Notes under the pieces: generated by a model | Seen by the model: only the letters and a program-made list of their open reading frames with translations | Databases searched by the model: none | What the model was told of the DNA's origin: nothing | Shown here: positions 52,370 through 63,042 of the stretch, piece after piece | How positions within the stretch are numbered: the first letter of the stretch is position 1 | How the letters are laid out: each line of letters starts with the position of its first letter | From: Amanita rubescens | Lineage: Eukaryota > Basidiomycota > Agaricomycetes > Agaricales > Amanitaceae | Length of the DNA: 64,000 nucleotides | Assembly (NCBI GenBank): GCA_015039365.1 | Contig: WION01000083.1 | Coordinates: forward strand, 62,001-126,000 | Direction of reading: 5' to 3' | Translations under genes and position numbers: made by a program

Positions 52370-52690
52370 TCACCGAGGACCCAGTAACTTTTCCCAAAGT
52401 GTTCAACTTGGCGACTGTCATCGTGACGGCTGGGCATCTGAGACCGCGGTTCCCGACAGATTTCAGTAAGGCGGAGTTCAATAGTGATTCCATATCCGTT
52501 GGGGTTGATTATGAGCTCCTTGAAACGATCCGCTGATCTGTGGAAGCCTATAAAATTTGCAGGCAGGTGAGACGCTTTGAAAAATAGTCAAAACGCAGTA
52601 GACCACTGACCGTCGCTGGTGTAGACGCCACACCAAACGACTTGAGAGGGTTTGATTCAAATATCGGATGACGTTCGGGCGGATTCGGAA
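52370..52690 (-). pseudogene. relic of a secreted modular gene
   Basis: Read on the minus strand, remnants of a module 2 end (VASTPAT, with a GTCAGTGG donor at about 52615), then an intron, then module 3 (ADRFKELIINPNGYGITIEL) running into KSYWVLGDM are recognisable by comparison with S3 and S4. No signal peptide exon is found in place and no continuous gene can be drawn. Surrounding intergenic sequence (51936, 54400) also repeats, so the cluster grew by tandem duplication. Confidence 0.55.
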
Positions 52691-53033
52691 TCGGAGAGAT
52701 CCGAACAGAGCCGAATCTGCACGATTCCCGTCATGCACTCGAACGATTGATTTTGCATGGTCCATTTGCCGAACACTATCAAGGCTTTGGCTAAGCTGCT
52801 TAAGTAGTATGGAGCTCTCCGAACGTAAAAAAGGTCCGGGAACAACCGACGAAGCGTCTGACAGAAGGTATCGAAGAGAATGATATCGTTCTCGTTACTA
52901 GCCAGCAAGATCTATGCTCTCTATTAAAGAATAGTACAAAAATGCCCGCGTCTCCAGCACGTTGAACTGTAAGTATCAAAATACTAGATCGACTAGATTG
53001 CGATAGCAAGGGAAATTTTAGATGTGTCTTCGC

Positions 53034-54112
53034 TTATCGTGTGTTCCAGACGTCGACGTAATCTCCTTCCTGATTGAAGATGTTCAAAGAATAGCCCGGG
53101 TGTACGTGTATTGGTTGGTAGGTGAGGATGTCGAAACGCTGATAGGGTAGCGTGCCATCGTCGTGCTACAAAATCCGTCACGACGTGAGACACTTGAAAG
53201 ATAGTAACAGAAGGCAACTGACAATCGGAATCCGAAAATAACGGCCTGAATTAATCGCTTGTAGCGCAGAAGCACCAATGACCTCAACGACGCGATTATG
53301 ATAGCGAGGAACGGTGAAAAGATCCTCCAGTTGGAAAGTTTGGTATACTCCGTTATTGACACGCAAAATTTCATACCAAGATGTAAGCGTCTGATGCTGT
53401 GACGTGCATGAGAAACCTTACACACGTAGTGTAAAAGAAAGCATTCCGCTTACTGCTGTCATATCGCCGAGGACCCAGTAACCATTTGTTTGCTGATTAT
53501 TTGTTACCTCGTATCCACCGGGAGGATTCCACCACTGAACTCCACGAGTGTCGAGGAATTGCAAAACGATGTTCCCGGGCCGCCTCTCGTCGGGGTTGAT
53601 CCTGAGCTCGCGGAAACGGTGTTCAGCTGGAGTACCAAGCTGCAAAATTCGCTCGTTAAGAGACACTTGAAACATAGTCAATTTTTTGCAGACAACTGAC
53701 AGTTGGAATCTGGGTATAAGAGCCAACCAAACCCAGCTTAAGGTTCCCTGTGACCCTCATCGGATTTTGGCGGTACCTAAGCTGATTGTTTAACGTGAAA
53801 ACATTATAAATTCCATCATTGATGCGTAAAACCCGTTCAGGGTATCCATTCCCTTGCTGTGACATGAGTGAGACACTTAAAATCTCGGTTTAAATGTATT
53901 CCACTTGCCTGAGGTCTCTTTAGAACCCAATAGCCATCCTCCGGGCGACGTTGACTGGTGGCCGGCCGATGCCCTAAACTCGTAGCTGAACGTTGAATGC
54001 CATGCCCCTGAGGACGACGCCCTTGACCTGGGGCGGGAGTATTACTGCGAAGAGGAGTTGAGACCACAGAGTTACAAAATAAGAAGAAAAGCAATGCGTA
54101 GAAAAACAACAT
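53034..54112 (-). CDS. secreted modular protein S3, two-module form
   Basis: Five exons (54112-53909, 53856-53701, 53639-53454, 53396-53223, 53165-53034), all phase 0, give 283 aa. The signal peptide is MLFFYALLFFLFCNSVVSTP. A low-complexity linker leads to DGYWVLKRPQ. Then come module 2 (RVLRINDGIYNVFTLNNQLR...GSYTQIPT), module 3 (LGTPAEHRFRELRINPDERR) and a second NGYWVLGDMTA. A second module 2 (YEILRVNNGVYQTFQLEDLF...GRYFRIPI) and a last exon ending NIFNQEGDYVDVWNTR follow. Intron 1 has a GC donor (GCAAGT). The repeat of modules inside one protein shows internal duplication by exons. There are few cysteines and no known domain. Confidence 0.72.
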
Positions 54113-54878
54113 GATCAATGTCCTGCGCGTGGAGTTATATACCCACAAGGTAGATGAGGGGATGTATAGAAAAGAAGGAGACCGGCTCTGAGGACTGAGG
54201 GGATTCAACACAGATTTATACAGTTTTACTCACCACATGACACATCACGATGATGTTAAGCATTGGTCTTGAAACTTGATACCAGCTCGCGCACTGGTCC
54301 ATGTCGTCAAACCTGGCATCAATTGCGTCAGCGATAAGATCCTGAAACGACCTCGCGACATCTGATTCAAAAATCTTTCCTTAACCCATCGAACTCGAGG
54401 AACGTGCAGTGATGCATACACAGAAGGGGAAAGAGGAAGGCGGTTCCGAAGACGACGTTCGAGTTCGGAATCGGAGAGATCCCAGCACAGTTCCCACGCC
54501 GCGCTCTCTCAGGCTTCAACGGTTATCAACTGGGGCTCAAACGGTTGCTCGCGGCTTTTTACATCACATAAACAAGTTTCGCCAAGCGCTCTTGGAAACC
54601 TGGATGAGCGCGTCTGGTTGACATCACAGTCAAGGGAATTACAGACGAACCTTGGCTGGCCATAGTACCAAATCTGAGAAAAAGGTTGATAAAACCTCTG
54701 GCAGCAAGAATAGTTCACAAAATTCAAGTTCGTTGTCATGGCATGATTTGTATGTAAAAAGAGTTTGCAAGTACATAATAAAGCACACATGTCTATCGAA
54801 TTAAATAAAAATGAATCCGAACGTCGTATTCCGACTCGCAGCCGTCCCAAGGCCGATGATACACAAATTATCTCATTG
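54113..54878. other. intergenic region of the secreted cluster
   Basis: It contains the S3 promoter (TATA 54215-54220, shared motif 54177-54192) and, at about 54395-54500, sequence repeated near 51936 and 52670 (CGGAATCGGAGAGATC). No gene is seen. Confidence 0.45.
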
Positions 54879-55985
54879 CTACGGGATGTTGATGCCGGGT
54901 TGCGGCATGTAGGAGGTTGTCAATGAGATTCCCTCTGGCTGGGTGGCGTCGTGTCTAATGCTGAGCTTCGTGTAACGAACCTGTATTTGGAAATGGATGC
55001 CTTCCTATGAGGTTCGACGATAGGTGAGACACTTGAATGGTGATCAAATTGCAGTAGACCACTGACATATGGAGCCCGAACATAATCGCCAACCAAACGC
55101 GCCAACTCTTGCGGCGTTCCGAGTGTGAATGCGCCTAAACTGGTCATCCAACATGAAAGTTTTATGAGATCCTGAACCGTCAATTTGCAAAATCTTCTTC
55201 CAAGCGTGATCTGATGTGTCCTGTGATATGAGGGAGAGTTTATAAGCCCGAAGCAGAAGCAAATATCCCGCCTACCCTTGTCATTTCGGTAGCGACCCAG
55301 TACCCGTCCATGGGCAGGAGTACATTATGTTCAGGGGGATCGGGCATGATATCCAACTCAGAGAATGGGGAAGGAATAATTTGGGCAACAAGTGTAGGGA
55401 CTGGATGATCGCTATGTTCATCGGTATAGATAGCGATGACCAGCTCCTTGAAACGATCGTCTGCGGGGCTATTAACCTGCAAAAACCGTCTGTAGGTGAA
55501 CACTGATAGCCGAACTCCAGAAGATCACTCACAGTTGGAACCCGAACCCAGGTGCCAACCAAATGTGCCTTGTCTGCACGCGTTTCGAGCACACGACGTC
55601 GAATGATCGCGAAATTTGCATCAACACGGACAAGTATATATGCTCCGCCGTCATAGTGTAACAGATAACCAGCGAATCGCTGTGACTGGGGCATGAATGA
55701 GTATAAATTCGAGTCCAAAGTAAGTATCCTGCTTACTCGTAGCAACTTGGCGGTCCAGAGGCCATTACGGCCGTCGGGGACAGGATAAATTTTCCTGTGA
55801 CCAGAAAGAGCTGTTTGGGGTCTCGAGATGAGAGGGGGTGGAGTGGAGCTCTGATCGGTAGATCCGTATGAAATAACAACATTATTTTTGTTTCTTCTAG
55901 AGCTTCTGCTAGAAGATTCGCCAGCAGGTAAAGCAACCACAGAAGTGCCAAATAGGAAGAAAAGCCATGCGTATATGAACAGCAT
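54879..55985 (-). pseudogene. secreted modular protein S4, frameshifted in exon 4
   Basis: Five exons laid out as in S3 (55985-55737, 55679-55533, 55476-55276, 55220-55067, 54980-54879). The signal peptide is MLFIYAWLFFLFGTSVVALP. Then follow NGLWTAKLLR, module 2 ending HLVGTWVRVPT, module 3 (VNSPADDRFKELVIAIYTDE) ending in DGYWVATEMTR, a second module 2, and VRYTKLSIRHDATQPEG to the stop. Exon 4 is 154 nt, not a multiple of three. Its first half reads LDDQFRRIHTRNAARVGAF in one frame and its second half ELARLVGDYVRAPY in another, both matching S3. So one base has been gained or lost near 55095, which truncates the product. It could still be expressed as a shorter secreted protein. Confidence 0.65.
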
Positions 55986-57226
55986 GATTGATGTCCTTGA
56001 TAGACAGCGTTAATTGGGCGATGGCGGAACGCGTGTCGAAGTACGAAAAAGATAGAGGCGAAGTAGTGTTAGAAAAGAACAGAGACCAGCTCTGGGGCGT
56101 CCAAAAAACTGACACAATTTTATATTTTTTTTCGCTCAAGATGTGCCACCCACGATGATGGTGTCACCTCCTGACATTTGATGCACGTTGCATGGGGTAC
56201 TAGCGGCTGGCAGAGGACGACGGAGGAGAACGGGACAGTTGCGGGGGAGGAAACTCGGATCAGCGCACAGTGATGGCCGATTCAGATATCTCTAGCGTGA
56301 CCGGTGACCATCGATTGCGCTCAGCGAAGGCTACTAGCAATTCATGAACATGACGCCATCATTACAAGTCTGCAGGACTATTTACCGCATTGCCAGCCCG
56401 GCCCAGCCAAGGTGTAGCGTGACAATTTATAGCAAGTATTGAAGTAATGGTAACAATAAACATGGCCAGAGCGTGAGAGCATCCAAGAAAGGAAATGGTG
56501 CTCCACTTCAACTCTCGCTAGTTCTTACGTGGGTTTGCTCGCGGCCGAGGATGTCATACAACGTAGGGAATTGAGAAGTGCTCTCAGGAGTCCGATGACC
56601 AACTTTGCATCTGGCCATTGCATGCAGCATACACTGCCGTGCGTAGTTTGTTTTCGTAATTGTTTTCCTGACCGACCTTTGTTATACAGTCCCTCATTAC
56701 ACTCATATGATTAGGATTCAGCTTTCGCTTCCTTGAGGAAAATCAACCGTTGGCGTTATTAATGGCATATAAAACGATACGCGCATAGTGCATGGATGGC
56801 CGGATGTCGAGGAGCTGGGTTAGAAATGACGTAGTTATCCATCATTTCTCCCAACAGGCCTGCGCATCAAGTGTAACGCTTATGCGCTCGACTGGGATGC
56901 GAACGAGCATATCTTGCTGGAATTGTGCCCTAACCTAGCGACACGGTTCTTTGATCTCTTTTCTTCCAAGGGCGACTCGGGAGACATTTTCGTGGACGTT
57001 TTTTGTCATTCAATGCTAGCGCTCCATCTCCGCCGGGAACGCATATAATAGCCAGGTTTCTCATTACGCTGCTCTACTGCAGTTTGATTTCTTGCTTCTC
57101 TGTTTACATTTGAAGCGTTACAAGCGCCGCAGGCTCTGTGAGGTGCACCAAGAGCACCATGTTCCAACCCCTGAACTCAAAGCATATCAAGTACGCGCAT
57201 ATCCGTGTCATTATCTTCAGATTCAA
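55986..57226. other. intergenic, one possible isolated exon
   Basis: The S4 promoter lies at 56081-56123. At about 56860-57046 a plus-strand frame following a CAACAG acceptor reads GLRIKCNAYALDWDANEHIL, then LELCPNLATRFFDLFSSKGD, with no start and no known domain. It looks like the last exon of a lost gene. Nothing else is seen. Confidence 0.35.
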
Positions 57227-57732
57227 CTAATGCCTGTTTCCATGAAGTACCACCTGATGTCCCCTTTGATCCTTCGAAGGTATCTGCTGAAGATAAACGA
57301 CGTAACCCTTAGTCTCGTCTATCCACCAATGTATTAACCTGTCTTGAGACGCCTCGAGATAATTAAGAACTTGGTAAAATTGGTCGTGCGCCCCGACTTT
57401 CTCCTCCATGTACCAAGGGTTATTATTCATTGATACTCGGCGGTGTTTGAAAAACGAATCTTCACTCCAATATCCCTCACCATCTGATTGACGATACGTT
57501 CTCAGCAAGTAATTCTGTTCTTTCTTATCCTTCAGCATTTTACTTTCCACTGCTTCCAAGGGTTGGTTTGGATAATGCTCCTGTTTCAATAGATTATTAA
57601 TTGTTAAAGTTAATAATGGACACAACAATATGTACGTACCCAGGAAGCTTGATTCTGATCATTAGTGGGCACGGGCAAGGCGAGTCCGGTGCAGAGGGCG
57701 ATAAAGAAGACAGCAATGAAAGAAAGACGCAT
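57227..57732 (-). CDS. small secreted protein
   Basis: Two exons (57732-57640 and 57580-57227) with a 59-nt GTACGT...CAG intron in phase 0 give 148 aa. The signal peptide is MRLSFIAVFFIALCTGLALP, then VPTNDQNQASW. The mature part is charged and rich in aromatic residues: RTYRQSDGEGYWSEDSFFKH, NNNPWYMEEKVGAHDQFYQV and DRLIHWWIDETKGYVVYLQQ. There are no cysteines in the mature part and no recognised domain. A defective copy lies at 61205-61540, and its signal peptide is shared with the small frame at 32603. It is probably a lineage-specific extracellular protein. Confidence 0.65.
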
Positions 57733-59162
57733 GTTTGTTTCTGCAGGGCCAGCCTGTTGAAATTCCGGCTGAGCCATGGCTATTTAACTGCACCATCGCT
57801 CGCCATGGGTATGACGGATTACTTATTGAGCTTTAAACTTTAAGATTGATGGTCGCCAAGCATCTTGTTCATCATGTTCCTGGATCAGCGGTAGTGTGGG
57901 GAAGAACATCAGGAGTCATACTACACCGTCGAAGCAGTTCAACATACTTGACCAGAAAAAAGAGAGTACAAATAAGAATCGCTGGGAAGATAAGACCACT
58001 ATTATTATTGACGCACACGGATAGGGAGAGAACTGAATGATTGATGATCACCAAGCATTCATGAATGGTTCGGGTTCGTCCGTCCATGGCCATCTATATA
58101 GTCGCCGACCTATCTCCGTCCCCGCCAATCTCCAGCGTCGAGGAGGCTGGCGATTCATAAATGTACGTTGCAGGAACCTGAGGAGGAAAAGCAAAAGGTT
58201 AGAAACCTGGCGAGGTCAGATGACGCCTCCTCCAACAGCGAAAATAAACCCGCGCTCTGAAATCAAAGAACTTGTTGATGGCAACCCTTCGTTCACGATG
58301 CATCGCATGATGTGTTAAATGTGTAATATTTAGCATGTGGCCGATGAGTCGCTGACCCATCGTCTTGGGGAAAATCAATCGTTAGGGGTAGTGTTATAAC
58401 CGGCATTAGGCGTCCTTGAACTCGAACGCGATGAGGTCCTTGCAATCCGCCAAGTGAAATGATAGCCAATGATATCGTGGCATGCGTTTCCCACGCCGTC
58501 CTGCCACACGTTGTGCTCGTTCGTCGACTCGCTGCAAGACAACATCAACTCTGAACGCTCGGAGAATTCCAAATCTCAAGTCGAGGTGCCGTTAGTATCA
58601 CATGATGGCCTATTTACCACTACTCAGCATTTCAGGAATGAAGAGAGACGGTCTATCTACGCATGTAGATAGATTCGATAACTTTGCCATTTCCGAATAT
58701 CTTTGTGAACATTTGAACTGGGGGATTGAAGACAAGGTGAATGGAATGCCACTTTACCCCTTCTGATTTCAGCTGCGAGCCCTTATCGTTTTCATCGATT
58801 ATCTTGTCGCGGCCTTGCTGGGAGAATTAGAACAATATCAAGATAGGTGATTCGAGAACGTTCGCGATTTGGAGATGCCCTGTGTCCTCATGTCCGTTTA
58901 ACCTAGACGTATGCGGAAACGCGTATGAAACTGTATGAACAGTATGACTTTGCCGGGAACATCATGACAGATTGCATGGTCAAATCCCCAGAAGGATAAG
59001 ACTGGTTGTCCGACCATAAACGGTGTAATCAGTGCGCTGAAAATGCATAAAATAGAGGTGTATTGGCTCTATTCATCACCAAACTTTCAGACCCCTTCTA
59101 CATAGTGGTGCGCTCTCTCCCGCTTCCGTACCCATACATCCGCTTATCAGGAACTTAGAATT
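57733..59162. other. intergenic, duplicated sequence
   Basis: No gene is found. From about 58120 onward it belongs to the local duplication (GTCGAGGAGGCTGG at 58137 and 61583; ATGTGGCCGATG at 58333, 59674 and 61772). A TATA-like GCATAAAATAG near 59046 precedes the small gene at 59163 by about 110 bp and is kept before all three copies. Confidence 0.5.
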
Positions 59163-59459
59163 ATGTCTTGCTCAGCCCCAGGTCATATGACTTGTGATGG
59201 TGCCAACGTCTCGGGCAAATTTGAGGGATTCAACGGCCAGCACGAATTCAAGAGCAGCCTTTCCCAGCATATTCCCCAGTTTCGGGCCTCAGGGGCAGTA
59301 TACACTTTTAACGACGTTTCAGACTTTAAAGGAAAGTTTACGGGCACTGTTGGACCGGAGGAATTTCGTATTCAGTTCGCAAATTCTCGTGCGAGAATAG
59401 TTGGCACGCTTGATGCTCCTATTTCTACAACGCACGAACTCGTCGGACACTCTTCCTAG
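59163..59459 (+). CDS. 98-aa protein of local family, copy 1
   Basis: A single exon, 98 aa, MSCSAPGHMTCDGANVSGKF to THELVGHSS. Alternating hydrophobic residues and glycines (GAVYTFNDVSDFKGKFTGTV, GPEEFRIQFANSRARIVGTL) suggest a small beta-sheet domain. No signal peptide, so probably cytosolic. I do not recognise the family. Two further copies at 60522 and 62746 keep length and frame while intergenic sequence between the units shows many changes, which supports real coding function. It is the most divergent copy. Confidence 0.7.
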   Translation: MSCSAPGHMTCDGANVSGKFEGFNGQHEFKSSLSQHIPQFRASGAVYTFNDVSDFKGKFTGTVGPEEFRIQFANSRARIVGTLDAPISTTHELVGHSS

Positions 59460-60521
59460 CTTCTATTCCTTCGGTTGGTCTATTCCCATTAACGAGTTGC
59501 GACGCCTAATCTCAATCATACAGTGGATGACAATCTCAATCCATAGGGGTTGATATGGCAACCTGCTTTGTAAATTGAATTACATGTGAAATCTCTTGGT
59601 TTCGTATTCATGCCCTGTTGCTTGTGGACTGCATCGCCTGAAGGCTGATGTGTTAAATGTGTAGCATTTAACATGTGGCCGATGAGTCGCTGACCCATCG
59701 TCTTGGGGAAAATCAGTCGTCAATGATCGTTTTATAACTAGCATTGCCCTTGAACTCGAACGCGATGAGGTCCTTGCAATCCGCCAAGTGAAATGATACG
59801 GGGTATACGTTTCCCACGCCGTCGGGCCACGTCCTGCCACCATACCTACTACTGCCCGCCACGTTGTGACTCGTTCGTCGACTCGCTGCAGGACAACATC
59901 AACTCTGAACGCTCGGGGAATTCCAAATGCCAAGTCGAGGTCCCGTCAGTATCACATGACGGCCTATTTACCACTTCTCAGCATTTTAGAGTTTATCTAC
60001 GCATGTCGATAGATTCGATAACTTTGCCATTTCCGAATATCCTTGTGAACATTTGAACCGCCGGGGATTGAAAACAAGGTGAATGGAATACCACTTTACC
60101 CCTTCTGATTTCAGCTGCGAAGTCCTATCGATTTCATCGATTATCTTGTCGCGGCCTTGGTGGGAGAATTAGAGCATGGATCTTGTCAAATATCAAGATA
60201 GGTGATCCGAGAACGTTCGCGATTTGGAGATGGGCCCTGTGTCGTCATGTTCGTTTAAGCTAGCCGTCGTAGCAAATGCGGAAACGCGTATGAACCGTGT
60301 ATGACTTCATGCCGGGAACGTTATGACAGATTGCATGATCAAATCCCCAGAAAGATAAGACTGGTTGTCAGACCATAAATAGTATAATGAATGCGCTGAA
60401 GATGCATAAAATGGAGGCGTATTGGCTCTATTCACCACCAAACTTTCCGACCCCTTCTGCATAGTGGTGTGTTCTCTTCCGCTTCCGTACTCATACATCC
60501 GCTTATCAGGGACTCAGAATT
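59460..60521. other. intergenic, duplicated sequence
   Basis: No gene; this is the copy-2 version of the duplicated spacer, with the shared promoter segment (GCATAAAATGGAGGCG near 60400). Confidence 0.5.
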
Positions 60522-60821
60522 ATGTCTCGCTCAGGCCAAGGCAAGCTGACTTGCAGTGATGGTACCCACCTCACGGGCGGATTTGAAGGACTCGACGGCC
60601 GGCACGAATTCAAAAGCGCCTTTGGCGATCCTATTACCCAGTTTCGGATCTCAGCGGCAGTATTCACTTATGACAACGTTGCAAGTTTGAAAGGAGGGTA
60701 TTCGTGCACCGTTGGACCGGAGGAGTTCAATATTCAGTTCTTACATTCTAATGCGAGCATAGTTGGTAGACTTGATGAACCTATGTCTACAACGCACGAA
60801 CTTCTCGGATACGCTTACTAG
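60522..60821 (+). CDS. 99-aa protein of local family, copy 2
   Basis: MSRSGQGKLTCSDGTHLTGG to THELLGYAY, 99 aa, one residue longer than the others near position 13. Conserved core: HEFKSAFGDPITQFRISAAV, FTYDNVASLKGG, VGPEEFNIQFLHSNASIVGR. Same start context (GAATTATGTC) as the other copies. Function unknown. Confidence 0.7.
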   Translation: MSRSGQGKLTCSDGTHLTGGFEGLDGRHEFKSAFGDPITQFRISAAVFTYDNVASLKGGYSCTVGPEEFNIQFLHSNASIVGRLDEPMSTTHELLGYAY

Positions 60822-61204
60822 TGTCTAGTCCTTCGGTTGGTCTATTTTTCCATTAACGAGTCGCGATGCCTAATCTCAATCATACAGTGAATGACAATCT
60901 AAATCCATAGTAGTTGATATTTGGAAACCTGCTTTGTAAATTGAATTAAATGTGAATCGGTGCAAACATCTCTTTGTTTCGTATTCATGTCCTGTGCTTG
61001 TGGGACAATCACTATACTGAAACCGTCTGGCTAAAACACCATCTCCAATCTTGTCAGACTCTCGGTTGTCGCCTGTGCACAACCCTACTCACATTCCGCA
61101 ACGCACCTAAATCAATTGTAAGCTGGAGTTACTGAGTCTCCCACAACGGACGATAGCGGACTCGAACCGCGCTTTAGTTCCCGGGCTGAACAAATTCAAG
61201 TCAG
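60822..61204. other. intergenic, no gene seen
   Basis: A duplicated tail sequence. The segment near 61140-61165 has a T-arm-like GGTTCGAGTCC on the minus strand but no other tRNA parts. Confidence 0.45.
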
Positions 61205-61540
61205 CATTTGGTCAGCATCCGCTGAAGATAAACGACGTAACCCTTAGTCTCATCTATCCACCAATGTATTAACCTGTCTTGAGACGCCTCGAGGTAATTA
61301 AGAACTTGGTAAAACCGGTCGTGCACCCCGACTGTCTCCTCCATGTACCAAGGGTTATTATTCATTGTTACTCAGTGTCTGAAAACCGAATCTTCGCTCC
61401 AATATCCCTCACCATCTGATTGACGATACGTTCTAAGCAAGTTATTCTGTTCTTTCTCATCCTTTAGCGTTTTACTTTTCGCTGCTTCCAAGGGTTGTTT
61501 TGAATGATTCTCCTGTTTCAATGGATTATTAACTGTTAAA
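61205..61540 (-). pseudogene. copy of the 57 kb secreted gene, defective
   Basis: It corresponds to exon 2 of the gene at 57227-57732: ENHSKQPLEAAKSKTLKDEK, EQNNLLRTYRQSDGEGYWSE, DSVFRH, then a TGA stop at 61372-61374 in place of two arginine codons, after which NNNPWYMEETVGVHDRFYQV continues in frame. The signal-peptide exon is missing: after about 38 bp of the old intron the sequence turns into an unrelated duplicated spacer. No secreted product can be made. Confidence 0.75.
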
Positions 61541-62745
61541 GTCAATGATTCAGTCATTTTCTCCGTCCCCGGCAATATCCAGCGTCGAGGAGGCTGGGGA
61601 TTCATTGCAGGAACCTGAAGAAGAAAAGCAAAAAGTTAGAAACCTGGCGAGGTCGGATGACGCCTCCTCCAACGGCGAAAATAAATTCGCGATCAGAAAT
61701 CAAAGAACTTGCTGGATCATGATGACAACCCTTTGTTCATCGCATGATGTGTTAAATGTGTTGCATTTAGCATGTGGCCGATGGGTTGCTGACCCATCGT
61801 CTTGGGGAAAATCAGTCGTTAGTGGTCGTTTTATAACCAGCATTAGGCGTCCTTGAACTCGAACGCGATGGCTCGGGGGTCCTTGCAACCCGCCGAGTGA
61901 AATGATAGTCAACTTTGATATCGATGAAGCGTGGTATACGTTTCCCACGCTGTCACCCATTACCATGCCTACTACCCACCACGTTGTGACTCACGTTCGT
62001 CGACTCGCTGCAGGACAACATCAACTCTGAACTCGAGGAATTCCAAATGCCAAGTTGAGGTGCCGTAAGTATCACATTCCCCTACCATGCGAGCATTCGC
62101 GATGGGGGCTAAACAGGAATAAAAATAAAAAAATAAAAAAGTATCACATGACGACCTATTTGCCACTACTCGGCATTTTAGGAATGAAGCTTGAAGAGAA
62201 ACGGTTTATCTCATCTATGCATGTCGATAGATTTTGATAACTTTGCCACTTCCGAATATCTTTGTGAACGTTTGAACCGGGGGATTGAAAACAAGGTGAA
62301 TGGAATGACACTTTACCCCTTCTGATTTCAGCTGCGAAGCCCTATCGATTTCATCGATTATCCTGTCGCGGCCTTGTTGGGAGAATTAGAACATGGATCT
62401 TGTCAAATATCATATAGGTGATTCGAGAACGTTTCGCGATTTGGAGATGGGCCCTGTGTCCTCATGTCCGTTTAAACTAGCCGTCGTGGCAAATGCGGAA
62501 ACGCGTATGAACCTGGATGAACAGTATGACTTCATGCCGGGAACGTTATGACAGATTGCATGGTCAAATCCCAGAAGGATAAGACTGGTTGTCAGACCAT
62601 AAACGGTGTAATGAGTACGCTGAAAATGCACAAAATAGAGGCGCATTGGCTCTATTCACCACCAAACTTTCAGACCCCTTCTGCATAGTGGTGCGCTCTC
62701 TCCCGCTTCCGTACCCATACATCCGCTCATCAGGGACTCAGAATT
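61541..62745. other. intergenic, duplicated sequence
   Basis: Unit 3 spacer. No gene. An A-rich insertion (AATAAAAATAAAAAAATAAA) at about 62117-62140 is absent from the other units. Confidence 0.5.
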
Positions 62746-63042
62746 ATGTCTCGCTCAGCCCAAGGCCAGCTGACTTGTGATGGTGCCAACGTCTGGGGCC
62801 CATTTGACGGACACGACGGCCAGCACGAATTCAAATGCAACCTTAACGGTCGTATTACCCAGTTTCGGATCTCAGCGGCAATATACACTTATGACAACGT
62901 TGCAAGTTTGAAAGGAGGGTTTACGGGCAGTGTTGGACCGAAGGAGTTCAGTGTTCGATTCTTACATTCTAATGCGGCCATAGTTGGCACACTTGATGCT
63001 CCTATTTCTACAACGCACGAACTCCTCGGATACGCTTTCTAG
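62746..63042 (+). CDS. 98-aa protein of local family, copy 3
   Basis: MSRSAQGQLTCDGANVWGPF to THELLGYAF, 98 aa. It is closest to copy 2 in the core (QFRISAAIYTYDNVASLKGG, FLHSNAAIVGTL) and to copy 1 near the start (TCDGANV) and end (GTLDAPISTTHEL), which suggests gene conversion among the three. No signal peptide or known domain. Confidence 0.7.
   Translation: MSRSAQGQLTCDGANVWGPFDGHDGQHEFKCNLNGRITQFRISAAIYTYDNVASLKGGFTGSVGPKEFSVRFLHSNAAIVGTLDAPISTTHELLGYAF

Noticed and set aside
61140..61170. tRNA gene suggested by GGTTCGAGTCC on the minus strand (also near 63495)
   Set aside because: Only a T-arm-like piece; no matching acceptor stem, anticodon arm or D-arm at the right distance, and it is part of a duplicated spacer.
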